A DNA stretch of 64,000 bases from Peptidiphaga gingivicola (GCF_001652275.1 NZ_LVZK01000001.1:62001-126000); one strand, 5' to 3'; shown: positions 44,717 through 53,592, counted from the stretch's first letter. Made by a program: numbers and translations. Notes: a model not told the origin generated them from the letters alone.

Positions 44717-46504
44717 TCAGCCGATGATGCGCAGGTAGACCGGGCTCCCCCACACCTTGCGCTCCTGGGTTCCCATCGAGGGATTCCAGGCGGCGATGTG
44801 CATGTTATTGCCCGTGTAAATTCCGGTGTGCCCCGGCCACCACATGAGGTCGCCAGGCTGGCGCTGCGAGGCGGGAACCACCTTGTAGCCCTTCCAGAAT
44901 TGGCCGAGGTAGCCGCCCGTCCGCCGCGGAGTCTCGCGCCCGAAGTGGGCGTAGACGTAATGCGTAAAGCCGACGCAGTCCCATCCGCTTGAGGGATTCG
45001 TTCCGCCCCACACGTACCTGACTCCGGCGAATTGGCGCGCGTAGGCGACGATCTGCGCGCCGACGGCGGAGGAAGACCCGCCGCCCGCCTGGGCCTGCTT
45101 TTGCCGAGCGGCCTCAGCGGCGGCCCGCTCTTGGGCCTGCTTCTGAGCCGCAGCTTGGGCTGCCGCCCTTTGCTCCGCAGCCTTCTGAGCCGCGGCCTGC
45201 TGGGCTTGGCGCTGCGCGGCCGCTGCCTGAGCGCGGCGCTGGGCAGCTGCAGCTCGCTGCTGTTCCGCCGCCCGCTGTTGAGCGGCCTGCTTTTCCGCGG
45301 CCGCCTGCTGCGCCTGACGTTGCGCCGCGGCGGCTTGGGCCCGCCTTTGCGCTGCGGCTTGGGCCTGCCGCTGCCTTTCCGCCTCGGCGCGCTTCGAGGC
45401 TTGGCTCTGCTCTCGCGCCTCGGCCTGGGGCGCCTTTTCTCGCGCGGCGGGTGCGGCCGGCGCTTGCTCCTGCCCCGAAGGCTTTTCTGGGGCGGGAGCC
45501 TTTTCCTGCGCGGGCGTCGGCTGAGAAGCCGCTTGCGAGCCCGCAGCCTGGGAGGCAGAAGGATCGGCGGCAGTCGGCTTTTCGCCGCCTTCCGCCGCGG
45601 GGGCGGCTTGGGCCGCGCTTGAGGATTCGGCCTGTTGCGGGCCGGCCTGCTGCCCGTCGGCCTGCTGGGGCGAAGTCTGCTGGGCCGCCTCCTGGGAGGC
45701 CGCCCGCAACGCCCGCTCGTTCGCGGTCTGGACGACCCGCTGCGACTCCTGCTCGGCCTCAGCCTTGGCCGCAGCCTCCTTTTCGTCCTGCTGCCTGCGC
45801 ACCAGCTCCGCCGTCGTCCCCTTTTGAGCAGCCAACTTCGAGATCAAACGATCGCGCTCCGCCGAAATGGTCCGGATCTCGGTTTCCGCATTGGAAGCCA
45901 CGCGCGAAGCCTCGGCTGACGCCTCGTCGGCCTTCTGCGCCACGTCCTTCTCGGCCGCCGCCTTGTCGTCGGCCTTCTTTTGCAGCGTCGCAGCCTCAAA
46001 CCGCGCGCTCTTGAAACGTTGGAGGTCTCGGTTCGTCTTGTTTGCGAGGATTCTGTAAGCACGTGCCTTTTCCCGCGCTTGCCGGTAGTCTGCCGCGCCC
46101 AGGCTGAAGCGCCCTCCTGCCACCGCCCGGGCGCCGTGCTTGTAGATCGACGTCGAGATTCCCGACAGCTGCCTGCGCGCGGCGTCGACCTGCTTGTCCG
46201 CGGAGTCTACGGCGTCCTGGGCGCCCATCGCCTCCCCGATCGACGTCGAAAGCCGCTGCTGAGCGGCAATGGACGCCGCTTCGGCCTTGGCGGCATCCAC
46301 CTTGAGCCTGTTCGCCTTCACGCCTATCTGGGTCAAACGGGCCTCCGTGTTGGAGATGTCCGCCTTTGTGCGCTGCTCGGCCTCCTTCGAAGCAGCGATG
46401 TCGGCGTCGCCCCCGTCGTCGGCGCGAGCCGGAAGGACGACGGCGGCCGAAAGCGCCAACGCAATCGCCCCCGACGCGCCCTTGTACCACTTGCGAATAC
46501 TCAC
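44717..46504 (-). CDS. Secreted NlpC/P60 peptidoglycan hydrolase with coiled-coil and Ala/Gln-rich linker
   Basis: The product has 595 residues. A signal peptide ends ARA-DD (about 28). Residues 30-250 are a coiled coil as in RipA/PcsB-type proteins. Residues 250-470 are an Ala/Gln/Arg-rich low-complexity region with repeats of the QRQAQQAAA type. The C-terminal NlpC/P60 domain (about 475-595) has WDCVGFTHYVY (catalytic Cys), WPGHTGIYTG (His) and a third polar residue near MHIAAW. It cleaves gamma-D-Glu-diaminoacid bonds of peptidoglycan, often for cell separation. GTG start at 46504 with GGAGGAATAC upstream. Confidence 0.9.
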   Translation of the reverse strand: MSIRKWYKGASGAIALALSAAVVLPARADDGGDADIAASKEAEQRTKADISNTEARLTQIGVKANRLKVDAAKAEAASIAAQQRLSTSIGEAMGAQDAVDSADKQVDAARRQLSGISTSIYKHGARAVAGGRFSLGAADYRQAREKARAYRILANKTNRDLQRFKSARFEAATLQKKADDKAAAEKDVAQKADEASAEASRVASNAETEIRTISAERDRLISKLAAQKGTTAELVRRQQDEKEAAAKAEAEQESQRVVQTANERALRAASQEAAQQTSPQQADGQQAGPQQAESSSAAQAAPAAEGGEKPTAADPSASQAAGSQAASQPTPAQEKAPAPEKPSGQEQAPAAPAAREKAPQAEAREQSQASKRAEAERQRQAQAAAQRRAQAAAAQRQAQQAAAEKQAAQQRAAEQQRAAAAQRRAQAAAAQRQAQQAAAQKAAEQRAAAQAAAQKQAQERAAAEAARQKQAQAGGGSSSAVGAQIVAYARQFAGVRYVWGGTNPSSGWDCVGFTHYVYAHFGRETPRRTGGYLGQFWKGYKVVPASQRQPGDLMWWPGHTGIYTGNNMHIAAWNPSMGTQERKVWGSPVYLRIIG

Positions 46505-46886
46505 GTATTCCTCCGGTTCCTTTGTGTCCGAGCGGAAGCCCGCCTCCCGAGCTTCTCATCACGAACATTGTTCACAATGATCACAAATATATAACATCGA
46601 TCGTTCCAATAGCACATTGGTAACACTTTTCACATGAATGACACGCGGGCAATTGGACCCGACGACGCCGAAGCGGCGCTTGCCGCCGCAGCCCAGAATT
46701 GCTCGCCGCCCACTGGCCACCCACCCCGAAAACCGAAAGCCTCCCGCAACGGAAGGCCTCACAACGTCAAGATCGTCGCCTCCGCCATCTCGACCGGACG
46801 CCCTCATCTCGACCGGCTGTCCTCCAACCTGGCCCGCCGCCCTCAAGCCTGACCGACCACTTTCAGCTTGACCCGCCGCCTTCAGC
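46505..46886. other. Intergenic region with AT-rich promoter area and 19-bp repeats
   Basis: 46560-46650 is AT-rich and should hold the promoter of the minus-strand NlpC/P60 gene; it contains the dyad GAACATTGTTC (46563-46573) and an overlapping CATTGT/ACAATG pair. From about 46840 a 19-bp unit (CTTTCAGCTTGACCCGCCG) repeats in tandem up to the metY promoter. I see no supported gene. Confidence 0.45.
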
Positions 46887-46917
46887 TTGACCTGCCCTCC
46901 CCCGGGGCGTCTATGCT
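46887..46917 (+). promoter_or_regulatory. Putative metYX promoter
   Basis: TTGACC (46887-46892) and TATGCT (46912-46917) are separated by 19 bases, 18 if TGACCT is taken as the -35. The -10 ends 7 bases before an ATG at 46925, so the transcript would begin at or next to that codon. Confidence 0.5.
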
Positions 46918-46924
46918 TGGTGTC

Positions 46925-46948
46925 ATGTTCATGCGAATGCCCAACTAG
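46925..46948 (+). CDS. Putative leaderless leader peptide MFMRMPN upstream of metY
   Basis: ATG TTC ATG CGA ATG CCC AAC TAG: seven codons, three of them Met. It begins 7 bases after a good -10, so it would be translated from a leaderless message. The region between it and metY (46949-47099) has the inverted pair GCAAGCC (46982-46988) and GGCTTGC (47010-47016). A Met-rich leader before methionine genes suggests attenuation by Met-tRNA supply. This is an inference from sequence only. Confidence 0.45.
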   Translation: MFMRMPN

Positions 46949-47099
46949 CGCACGCCCTGCTCACCAGCCCGGCGCTGCGCTGCAAGCCATCCGCACACTG
47001 TCCCACGCGGGCTTGCTCGGCAGCTGAACATAAGCGAAAACTATGCGACCGTCGTCGCACTGCCGTGTCGACTTGCCCCGGAACTCAAAAGGAGCAGAA

Positions 47100-48386
47100 A
47101 TGACCGACAAGAAATGGGGCTTCGACACCCTACAGATCCACGCGGGCCAAACCCCCGATTCCGACTACGGCTCTCGCGCCCTTCCCATTCACCAGACGAC
47201 GTCCTTCGTTTTTCCCGACGCGGAAACGGCGGCCGGGCGCTTCGCTCTGACGACGCCGGGAAACATTTATACACGCATCACCAATCCCACGCAGGCGGTC
47301 CTCGAGGAAAGGCTCGCGGCCCTCGAAGGCGGTGCAGCGGCGCTCCTCGTCGCTTCGGGGCAGGCCTCAGAATTTTACACATTCCTCAACCTCGCCCAGG
47401 CAGGCGACGAGATCGTCGCGTCGCCGTCGCTGTACGGCGGCACGTACAACCTCCTGAAAGTCACCCTCGCCCAGGTCGGCATCGTCGTCAGGTTCGTCGA
47501 GAATCCGGACGACCCCGAATCGTGGCGCGCGCTCGTCAACGACCGCACCCGCGCCCTGTACGGCGAGAGCATCCCCAATCCCAAGGGCGACATCCTCGAC
47601 ATCGAGGCCCTTTCGGAAATTGCGCACCAGAACGGCATTCCGTTGGTCGTCGACAACACGATCGGCACGCCTTACAACGTCAGGCCCTTTGAACACGGCG
47701 CGGACATCGTGGTCGAGTCGACGACGAAATTCCTCAGCGGCCACGGCACGTCGCTCGGCGGGGCCATCATCGAGAAGGGCGACTTCGACTGGGCGAACGG
47801 CAAGTTCCCGCTGCTGTCCGAGCCGGACGAGAGTTACAACGGCCTGACATTCGCCTCCATCGGGCCCGGCGCGTTCGTCACGAGGATTCGCGCGGTGCTG
47901 CTGCGCGACACCGGCGCCGTCGTCTCCCCCTTCAACGCCTTCCTTCTGGCTCAGGGGCTGGAGACCCTTTCGCTCAGGGTGGAGCGGCATCTGTCCAACG
48001 CGAAGGCCGTCGTCGAATTCCTGGACAGGCACGAGGGCGTCGAATCCGTCCGCCATTCCAGCCTCGTCTCCTCGCCTTACTACGAGCTCGCGCAAAAATA
48101 CGCGCCGAGGGGCGCGGGATCGGTTTTCACCTTCGAAATCAAAGGCGGCGCCGACGCCGGAAAGCGCTTCATCGAGGCGCTCAAGCTGTTTTCCAATGTG
48201 GCGAACGTCGGGGACGTGCGCTCGCTGGCGATTCATCCGGCTTCGACCACTCACTCGCAGATGACCGAGGAGGAGCTGCTGGCGGCTGGAATCACCTCGG
48301 GGACGGTTCGCCTCTCGATCGGCATCGAATCGATCGAGGACATCCTGGCCGACCTCGATCAGGCGATCGCGGCGGCGACGGCCTGA
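47100..48386 (+). CDS. metY: O-acetylhomoserine sulfhydrylase (aminocarboxypropyltransferase)
   Basis: The product has 428 residues. It is a Cys/Met-metabolism PLP enzyme with LQIHAGQTPD near the start, YTRITNPTQAVLEERLAALE, the PLP lysine about 210 in VESTTKFLSGHG, and IHPASTTHSQ. It makes homocysteine from O-acetylhomoserine and sulfide. The ATG at 47100 has AAAAGGAG upstream. First gene of a metY-metX operon. Confidence 0.94.
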   Translation: MTDKKWGFDTLQIHAGQTPDSDYGSRALPIHQTTSFVFPDAETAAGRFALTTPGNIYTRITNPTQAVLEERLAALEGGAAALLVASGQASEFYTFLNLAQAGDEIVASPSLYGGTYNLLKVTLAQVGIVVRFVENPDDPESWRALVNDRTRALYGESIPNPKGDILDIEALSEIAHQNGIPLVVDNTIGTPYNVRPFEHGADIVVESTTKFLSGHGTSLGGAIIEKGDFDWANGKFPLLSEPDESYNGLTFASIGPGAFVTRIRAVLLRDTGAVVSPFNAFLLAQGLETLSLRVERHLSNAKAVVEFLDRHEGVESVRHSSLVSSPYYELAQKYAPRGAGSVFTFEIKGGADAGKRFIEALKLFSNVANVGDVRSLAIHPASTTHSQMTEEELLAAGITSGTVRLSIGIESIEDILADLDQAIAAATA

Positions 48387-48580
48387 GCACAGCGATGTCA
48401 CGACCGATCGCCAACCGCCAGGCCGACCGCCCGCTTCAGGCCGACCGCCCGCTTCAGGCCGACGGGCGCAAGTCGGCCCATCGCCGATCGTCGGCCCGGC
48501 CGTCGATCTTCGGCCAACCGGCGTCCGTCGGCCCATCGCGGGCCGCGGGCCGAGGCGCCCCCACAAACGGAAGCCAGCAG
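48387..48580 (+). repeat. metY-metX spacer with short tandem repeats
   Basis: GGCCGACCGCCCGCTTCA repeats at 48421 and 48439 (18 bp, with a partial third copy), and GTCGGCCCATCGC occurs at 48472 and 48527. The frame of metX is open through this spacer back to an ATG at 48395, but there is no ribosome binding site there and the translation is repeat-derived, so I read it as untranslated spacer. Confidence 0.5.
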
Positions 48581-49816
48581 ATGCCAATTAACTTGCCGAA
48601 TTTCCTGGTCGGGCACCCGCCGCTCGACCACGTCACCGACGCCGAACCCATCGGAGACTTTGACACCGGCTATTATCCGCGCCCGCGCCTGACGATTCCG
48701 GTCACCGGAGCGTGGCGCGAGGGGGACGACCCGGGCGAGCGCCAGTTTGCCGACATCGGCCCCGTCGAGCTGGAGCTAGGCGGGCGGCTGCCGAACGTGC
48801 GCATGGCCTACGAAACGTGGGGGAAGCTGAACGAGGACGCCTCCAACGCCATCCTCCTGTGCCACGCTCTGACGGGGGATTCGCACGCGACGAGCCGCGA
48901 CGGGAAGTCGGGGTGGTGGAAGGACATCGTCGGACCCGGCCTCGCCATCGACACCGACCGGTACTTCGTGGTGTGCCCCAACGTTCTGGGCGGATGCCAG
49001 GGAACCACCGGCCCGGCCGACCTGGCGCCCGACGGCAGACCCTGGGGGCCCCGATTCCCCGAGGCGACAATCCGCGACATGTGCGCGGCGGAGGCGAAAC
49101 TCGCCGACCTGCTCGGGGTCGAACGCTGGGCGCTGGTCGCCGGCGCCAGCTTCGGGGGGAATCGGACGATGGAGTGGGCGGCGTCGTTCCCGGAAAGGGT
49201 TGGGGCAATCGCCGTGCTCGTTTCGGGGCCGGCTTCCACGGCCGAGCAGGTGGCCTTCGCGCATTTCCAGCTCAAGGCCGTTCAGGGCGATCCAAAATGG
49301 CGGGGAGGAAACTATTACGACGCGCCAGAGGGCGACGGCCCCGCCTTCGGCCTCGGATTCGCGCGGGAAATCGCCCACCTGACCTATCGCTGCGCACCCG
49401 AGCTCGATACGCGTTTCAGCCGCAACGCCCAGGAGGGCGAGGATCCCCTTCACGGCGGGCGCTACGCCGTCGAGAGCTACCTCGATTACCACGCCTATAA
49501 GCTGGCCATGCGTTTTGACGCCAATTCCTACCTCGTCATCACGCGTTCGTTCATGACGCATGACATCGGGCGGGGCCGCAGCGGCGTGGACAAGGTGCTC
49601 GAAAATATGACGATTCCTGCTCTCGTCGTAGAGGTCGACTCCGATCGGCTTTTCTATCCCAAGGACATGCGGATGCTGGCGGCCGCCCTGCCCGGCTGCA
49701 AGGGCGTGGCAACCGTCCATTCGCGCCACGGCCACGACGGATTCCTCATCGAAAACGACCAGGTCACGGCGATTTTGAGGGAATTTCTGGGCGAGCTCGA
49801 CGAGGGTCGGGTTTAG
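48581..49816 (+). CDS. metX: Homoserine O-acetyltransferase
   Basis: The product has 411 residues. It is an alpha/beta hydrolase-fold acyltransferase with nucleophile elbow GASFGGNRT (Ser about 190), acid in VEVDSDRLFYP and His in SRHGHDGFLIE. The usual elbow is GGSMGG, so the SFGG version is a small variation. It acetylates homoserine for MetY. ATG at 48581 has GGAAG 8 bases upstream. Confidence 0.93.
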   Translation: MPINLPNFLVGHPPLDHVTDAEPIGDFDTGYYPRPRLTIPVTGAWREGDDPGERQFADIGPVELELGGRLPNVRMAYETWGKLNEDASNAILLCHALTGDSHATSRDGKSGWWKDIVGPGLAIDTDRYFVVCPNVLGGCQGTTGPADLAPDGRPWGPRFPEATIRDMCAAEAKLADLLGVERWALVAGASFGGNRTMEWAASFPERVGAIAVLVSGPASTAEQVAFAHFQLKAVQGDPKWRGGNYYDAPEGDGPAFGLGFAREIAHLTYRCAPELDTRFSRNAQEGEDPLHGGRYAVESYLDYHAYKLAMRFDANSYLVITRSFMTHDIGRGRSGVDKVLENMTIPALVVEVDSDRLFYPKDMRMLAAALPGCKGVATVHSRHGHDGFLIENDQVTAILREFLGELDEGRV

Positions 49817-50152
49817 CCCGGCCGTCCAAGCGCCAATGCGCGGGCCGATGCGCCTTCCAAGGCGTCGACGACGCGCTAGAAGTTCGACGACGACGATAGA
49901 ACATGGCGGCGATTCCAGAGCTGTTGTCCGCGCCTAAGGCCTGCCACCGCCCGTCTAGAGGTCCGATCTAGAGCTGTTGTCCGCCTAAGGCCTGCCACCG
50001 CCCGTCTAGAGGTCCGATCTAGAGCTGCTTGCCCGCCCGTCTAGAGGTCTCCTGCCGATCTAGGGCTGCTGCCCGAGCGTCTAGATCTGTTGCTCGCCCG
50101 TCTAGGGCTGCTTGCCCGAGCAAGCCAGGGCGGTGCGTGGCAGGATATAGCC
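49817..50152. repeat. Intergenic repeats rich in CTAG
   Basis: A unit of about 53 bases (beginning CTGTTGTCCGC at 49921 and 49974, containing CGCCCGTCTAGAGGTCCGAT) is duplicated, followed by shorter copies of CCCGTCTAG elements up to 50105. CTAG, usually the rarest tetranucleotide in high-GC genomes, occurs about nine times between 49875 and 50106. No supported gene. Confidence 0.6.
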
Positions 50153-51529
50153 ATGGCAGAAAGATGGGAGCCGGATTTCCTGGGGCCTGGTTTCTTCGCT
50201 CGAACGTTCTCCCTTCCCGACGACGACGAGGGCGCCGTCGTCACGACCGTCGTGCGCTATCGGCCCGAAGCGTCCAATTTCGACGCAGGCAAAGCGCACC
50301 ATGCGCGCGCCGGCGTCGCCCAGTATTCATCAAAGAAGACCGCCAATCCCGGCGTTGCTCAGCAACCAGGAGAGAACGCCGATCTCAGCGTTGCAGCGCA
50401 TTCACCGGAGAAGACCGCCGCCCCTGACGCTGCACAGCAACCAGGAGAGAACGCCGGCCCCGGCTTCGAGCAGGAGCGCAGCGCAGAGCGGAAACGCGCC
50501 GTCGAAAGAGAACCCGATGCAGAACAGAAACGCATCGCCCAGCCGAAACGCGGCGCCGAGAGGGGACGCGACGCCGAAATAGAGCGCAGCCCCGAGCCGG
50601 AGGGCTGGAAGGCCAATCCTCGAAACCCGGCGTTCGCGTTTCTCGCCGTCCATGGGTGGAACGACTATTTTTACCAGACTGAGCTGGCGCGTTATGTCGA
50701 TTCGATCGGCGGCGCGTTTTACGCGGTGGATCTGCGAAAGTTTGGCCGTTCGCTTCGAGAGGGGCAGACATTTGGCTACATTCGCAATTTCGACGAGTAC
50801 GACGACGAGCTTCACATCTGCCACGACCTCATATACGAGGAGCTCGGGCCGAAAATTCCACTGGTCCTCTACGGCCATTCGACGGGCGGATTGGCTTGCG
50901 CACTCTGGGCTGACCGGCATCCCGGAGCGGCGGATGGGCTCGTCTTGAATTCGCCGTGGCTGGAGTACCACGGTTCCACAGGGATGCGGCAGGCGGGAGC
51001 CCCCGTCATCGAAGTTCTTGCCCGCACGTCCCCGACGGTTGTTTTGCCGACGGCCGAAGACGACTTCTACCAGCGGGCCCTCACGGCTTGGCGGCCTGAT
51101 CCCGATGCCGAGGCTGTTCCCGGGCATGAGGGGTCGGACGACCCGTTTTGGACAACGGGATGGAATCCGAATCCCGAGTTTCGCACCGGATCGGGCGCGC
51201 CCGTGCGGCCGGGCTGGCTGTCGGCCGTTCTCAACGGCCATGCGCGCGTAGCCGCCGGCCTCGACGTCGGATGCCCGATCCTCGTCTTGACGTCCGCGCG
51301 ATCGCTGACCGGAAACGCCTGGAGCGAGGATTTCCGGGCGGTCGACTCGGTGCTTGACGTCAAACAGATCTGGAAACGCGTGCCTGAGCTGGGGAGCCAC
51401 ACGACGCTCGTCAAGCTCGACGACGCCGTCCACGACGTCACTTTTTCCCGACGCGAGGTGCGGGAGCGGGCCTTCGAGGAAATTGGGCGATTTTTGAGGG
51501 CTTATGTGACGGACCCGGCGCGTATGTGA
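50153..51529 (+). CDS. Alpha/beta hydrolase (lysophospholipase-like) with low-complexity insert
   Basis: The product has 458 residues. The hydrolase core has HGWNDYF (oxyanion loop), GHSTGGL (Ser about 243), acid near LVLTSARS and His in DDAVHDVTFSR. It resembles monoacylglycerol lipase/PldB-type enzymes. Residues about 48-150 are an insert with AQQPGENA-type and ERKRAVE-type repeats not found in the family, and DNA copies of CAGCAACCAGG lie 75 bases apart within it. ATG at 50153. Stands alone. Confidence 0.8.
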   Translation: MAERWEPDFLGPGFFARTFSLPDDDEGAVVTTVVRYRPEASNFDAGKAHHARAGVAQYSSKKTANPGVAQQPGENADLSVAAHSPEKTAAPDAAQQPGENAGPGFEQERSAERKRAVEREPDAEQKRIAQPKRGAERGRDAEIERSPEPEGWKANPRNPAFAFLAVHGWNDYFYQTELARYVDSIGGAFYAVDLRKFGRSLREGQTFGYIRNFDEYDDELHICHDLIYEELGPKIPLVLYGHSTGGLACALWADRHPGAADGLVLNSPWLEYHGSTGMRQAGAPVIEVLARTSPTVVLPTAEDDFYQRALTAWRPDPDAEAVPGHEGSDDPFWTTGWNPNPEFRTGSGAPVRPGWLSAVLNGHARVAAGLDVGCPILVLTSARSLTGNAWSEDFRAVDSVLDVKQIWKRVPELGSHTTLVKLDDAVHDVTFSRREVRERAFEEIGRFLRAYVTDPARM

Positions 51530-51615
51530 CCCGCCTCCAGCTCAATCCGTCCCCGGCGTACAGTTCGGGACACCCGGCGCGCATGCGACCCGCTGCCGTT
51601 TCGACAATTGCCATC

Positions 51616-51908
51616 CTGATTCTCACTGCCCGCGGGGACAAGGTGTGAAGAGGAAAGTGCGCCCAGAGGGGTTGAACTGATTCTCACTGCCCGCGGGGAA
51701 CAATGTGGCCAATCGCAATTCGGACGTGAATAAGGATGTCATGCTCTCTGCCCGCACGGAATAAGGAATGATTGACGAGATCCGAGTCCAGGAGGCGCAC
51801 GCGATCCCTCCCAGCGCGTGTGATCCCCGCCAACGCGCGTGAGAAACGAAATCGCGTAACCGCCCTCCCTGTCAACACCCATGATCTCTGCCAGCGCGCG
51901 TGGTACAA
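51616..51908. CRISPR. Degenerate type I-E-like CRISPR array (orphan)
   Basis: TGATTCTCACTGCCCGCGGG begins at 51617 and, identically, at 51678; a diverged copy (TCATGCTCTCTGCCCGCACG) begins at 51739. All steps are 61 bases. A second family, TGATCCCCGCCAACGCGCGT at 51821 and TGATCTCTGCCAGCGCGCGT at 51882, is again 61 apart; another diverged copy lies near 51801. Copies have the T-x-CCCGC-N4-GCGGGGA shape of type I-E repeats, with 33-base unrelated intervals. There are no cas genes here. Could also be a decayed tandem repeat. Confidence 0.45.
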
Positions 51909-51979
51909 ACAGAGCAACGGCGGCCCGCATCCGGCAAGCCTGATGTGCATGCGACAAGGCTTTCCAAGGACTTCCTTCC

Positions 51980-52120
51980 AGCTCTTGTCGCACGGCGCGA
52001 GGAGACGCCACCTGCCACGAGACGACGTTGCTCGGCGCGAGAGGAACCTCATTTCGCGTGAGACGATGTCGCTCGGCGCGAGAAGACCTTATTTCGTGTG
52101 AGACGACGTCGCCGAACACG
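51980..52120. repeat. Tandem 40-41 bp repeats
   Basis: GAGACGACGTTGCTCGGCGC begins at about 52019, GAGACGATGTCGCTCGGCGC at about 52060 and GAGACGACGTCGCCGAACAC at about 52100; a looser copy lies near 51980. Each carries CTCGGCGCGAGA followed by a short T/C-rich stretch. It directly follows the CRISPR-like array and ends just past the RCC1-like gene. No gene is supported in 51530-52135. Confidence 0.5.
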
Positions 52121-52135
52121 AGGGAAAATGGAGCT

Positions 52136-53224
52136 TCAGTATTGTGCTATTTGGACGGTTTGTTTGTGGGTGTTGAGGCAGTAGGCGGCTCCGGTGGCGG
52201 TGACCCAGCAGTCGATGCCGTGGGGGTGGCCGGAGATGGCGACGACACGTCCGCGGGCGTCCAGGGCCGTGAGCACAGCCGGGACGGTTCCGGTGGCCGG
52301 GTTGTAGGGGCCGGGCTCGACGTAGACAAGCCGGCCGGCCGCGGTCAGGGCGATCTTTCCCGACATGTCCGTGATGTTCGTGCTCGTGGCCAGGCGGACC
52401 GGGCCGGGGGCGTAGGCGCCGCCGGGGGCGCGGATGCCTCCCCAGCAATAGACCGAGGAGTCGTCCAGGGCCGCGCAGGATGTGGCGGTGCGCCGGTCGA
52501 AGAGTTTGACCGCCGGGCGCGGCAGGGGCACTGTCACCACCGAGTGGGGCGCGTGGCGGCCGATGTCGGCCGCCACGCCGAGTTCGCCGCGGCGGTTGGT
52601 TCCCCAGCAGTAGACCGATCCGGATGCGCCTCGGGCGCAGCTCGACCCTTCGGAGGCGGTGACCGTGTCGGCCTTTTCGGGCAAGGCCACCGCAGTCGAG
52701 TCCTCGGGGTAGACGTCGCCGGGCGGAGAGCCGACCTCCCCGGTGCTCTGGGCGTAGGAGTTGCCCGCCCAACACCGTGCCTGCCCCTCGACAACCGCAC
52801 ACAAATGATCCCCCGCACCGGCAACGTCTGTCACTGCCTCCGGCAAGAAAGTATTAGACAAGTACTCGTAACGGACGTTCCTGCCGAGCTGTCGCCTGTC
52901 GTTGAAGCCGCCGCACTTGAGAGCGTCCACCATGTTGGTTGTGCAGACGTTGTAGCCTGTGTGAATGACGTTTTCTACTCGTCTGCTTAAAGGAATCGAG
53001 GGGAGGTAGTTGCCCCACCTTTTTCGTTGGCCTTTTGTAAGGACAGGGCGAAAGCAGTATATGTCTTGGTTCTTGGTTTTCAGACATAGTTGATACTTGC
53101 CCACGGACACGGAGGCGAAGTCGCTTCGGTACGTGTTCAAACGGTCGGCTTCGGGCGCGACGCTTCTGGTCAAGGACACCGCGAGACAGACGACGAGTCC
53201 AAACGCTCCAAGGAAGCGCTTCAC
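52136..53224 (-). CDS. RCC1-like repeat exported protein, copy b
   Basis: The product has about 362 residues. A hydrophobic N-terminus (VKRFLGAFGLVVCLAVSL) suggests export or membrane anchoring. Repeats of the form C-x-x-x-x-x-G-x-x-x-CWG-N-x-x-G-x-x-G are visible (LCAVVEGQARCWAGNSY, SCARGASGSVYCWGTNRRGE), each strand pair bearing two Cys. This is an RCC1/Alpha-tubulin-suppressor-type propeller, the bacterial version usually secreted. Ends QIAQY like its neighbour. Start: GTG at 53224, with GTG at 53233 or ATG at 53302 as alternatives. Tail-end gene of the accessory locus. Confidence 0.65.
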   Translation of the reverse strand: MKRFLGAFGLVVCLAVSLTRSVAPEADRLNTYRSDFASVSVGKYQLCLKTKNQDIYCFRPVLTKGQRKRWGNYLPSIPLSRRVENVIHTGYNVCTTNMVDALKCGGFNDRRQLGRNVRYEYLSNTFLPEAVTDVAGAGDHLCAVVEGQARCWAGNSYAQSTGEVGSPPGDVYPEDSTAVALPEKADTVTASEGSSCARGASGSVYCWGTNRRGELGVAADIGRHAPHSVVTVPLPRPAVKLFDRRTATSCAALDDSSVYCWGGIRAPGGAYAPGPVRLATSTNITDMSGKIALTAAGRLVYVEPGPYNPATGTVPAVLTALDARGRVVAISGHPHGIDCWVTATGAAYCLNTHKQTVQIAQY

Positions 53225-53592
53225 GAAAAACACGCTACCACCGGATCGCCCGCCGGACGCGTGGGGTTCGAAGATCTTCGCTGCCAATCGCCTCGTTGCC
53301 ATCGATCAGTCCCCTCGCCCCTGTCGGCCAGTCGTCTCGAAGAAGTCGGCTCATCTTGAAACAGTCGCCCGTCAAAGCTTGGCCGGGCAAGGCACGGCCC
53401 CTCCCCCATCCTCGTGCAGGGCGTCGAAGAGACCAAGTTGCCTGCCCGCCGTCTCCGTCGCCCGCACTCTTCCTTGTGCAGGGCATGGAGGCGCCGTTGG
53501 TTGCGCACGGAACTGTCGCACCCGTTACCGCATCAAGCTGCGGCCTGGTCTTAGCAAACCGCAGTCCGGCCTTCTTCGACACGCGCCTTTCC
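53225..53592. other. Spacer between the two RCC1-like genes
   Basis: 368 bases between two paralogous minus-strand genes. No gene-like frame with a ribosome binding site. It should hold a promoter or the remains of a duplication junction. Confidence 0.4.

Noticed and set aside
46505-46650. c-di-AMP (ydaO) riboswitch before the NlpC/P60 gene
   Set aside because: Such riboswitches precede similar genes in Actinobacteria, but the leader here is short and lacks the conserved helices.
48395-48580. N-terminal extension of metX to the ATG at 48395
   Set aside because: The extra 62 residues are encoded by short tandem repeats and there is no ribosome binding site, whereas GGAAG precedes the ATG at 48581.
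44000-52200. Functional CRISPR-Cas locus
   Set aside because: Repeat geometry is suggestive but there is no cas gene and the copies are degenerate.
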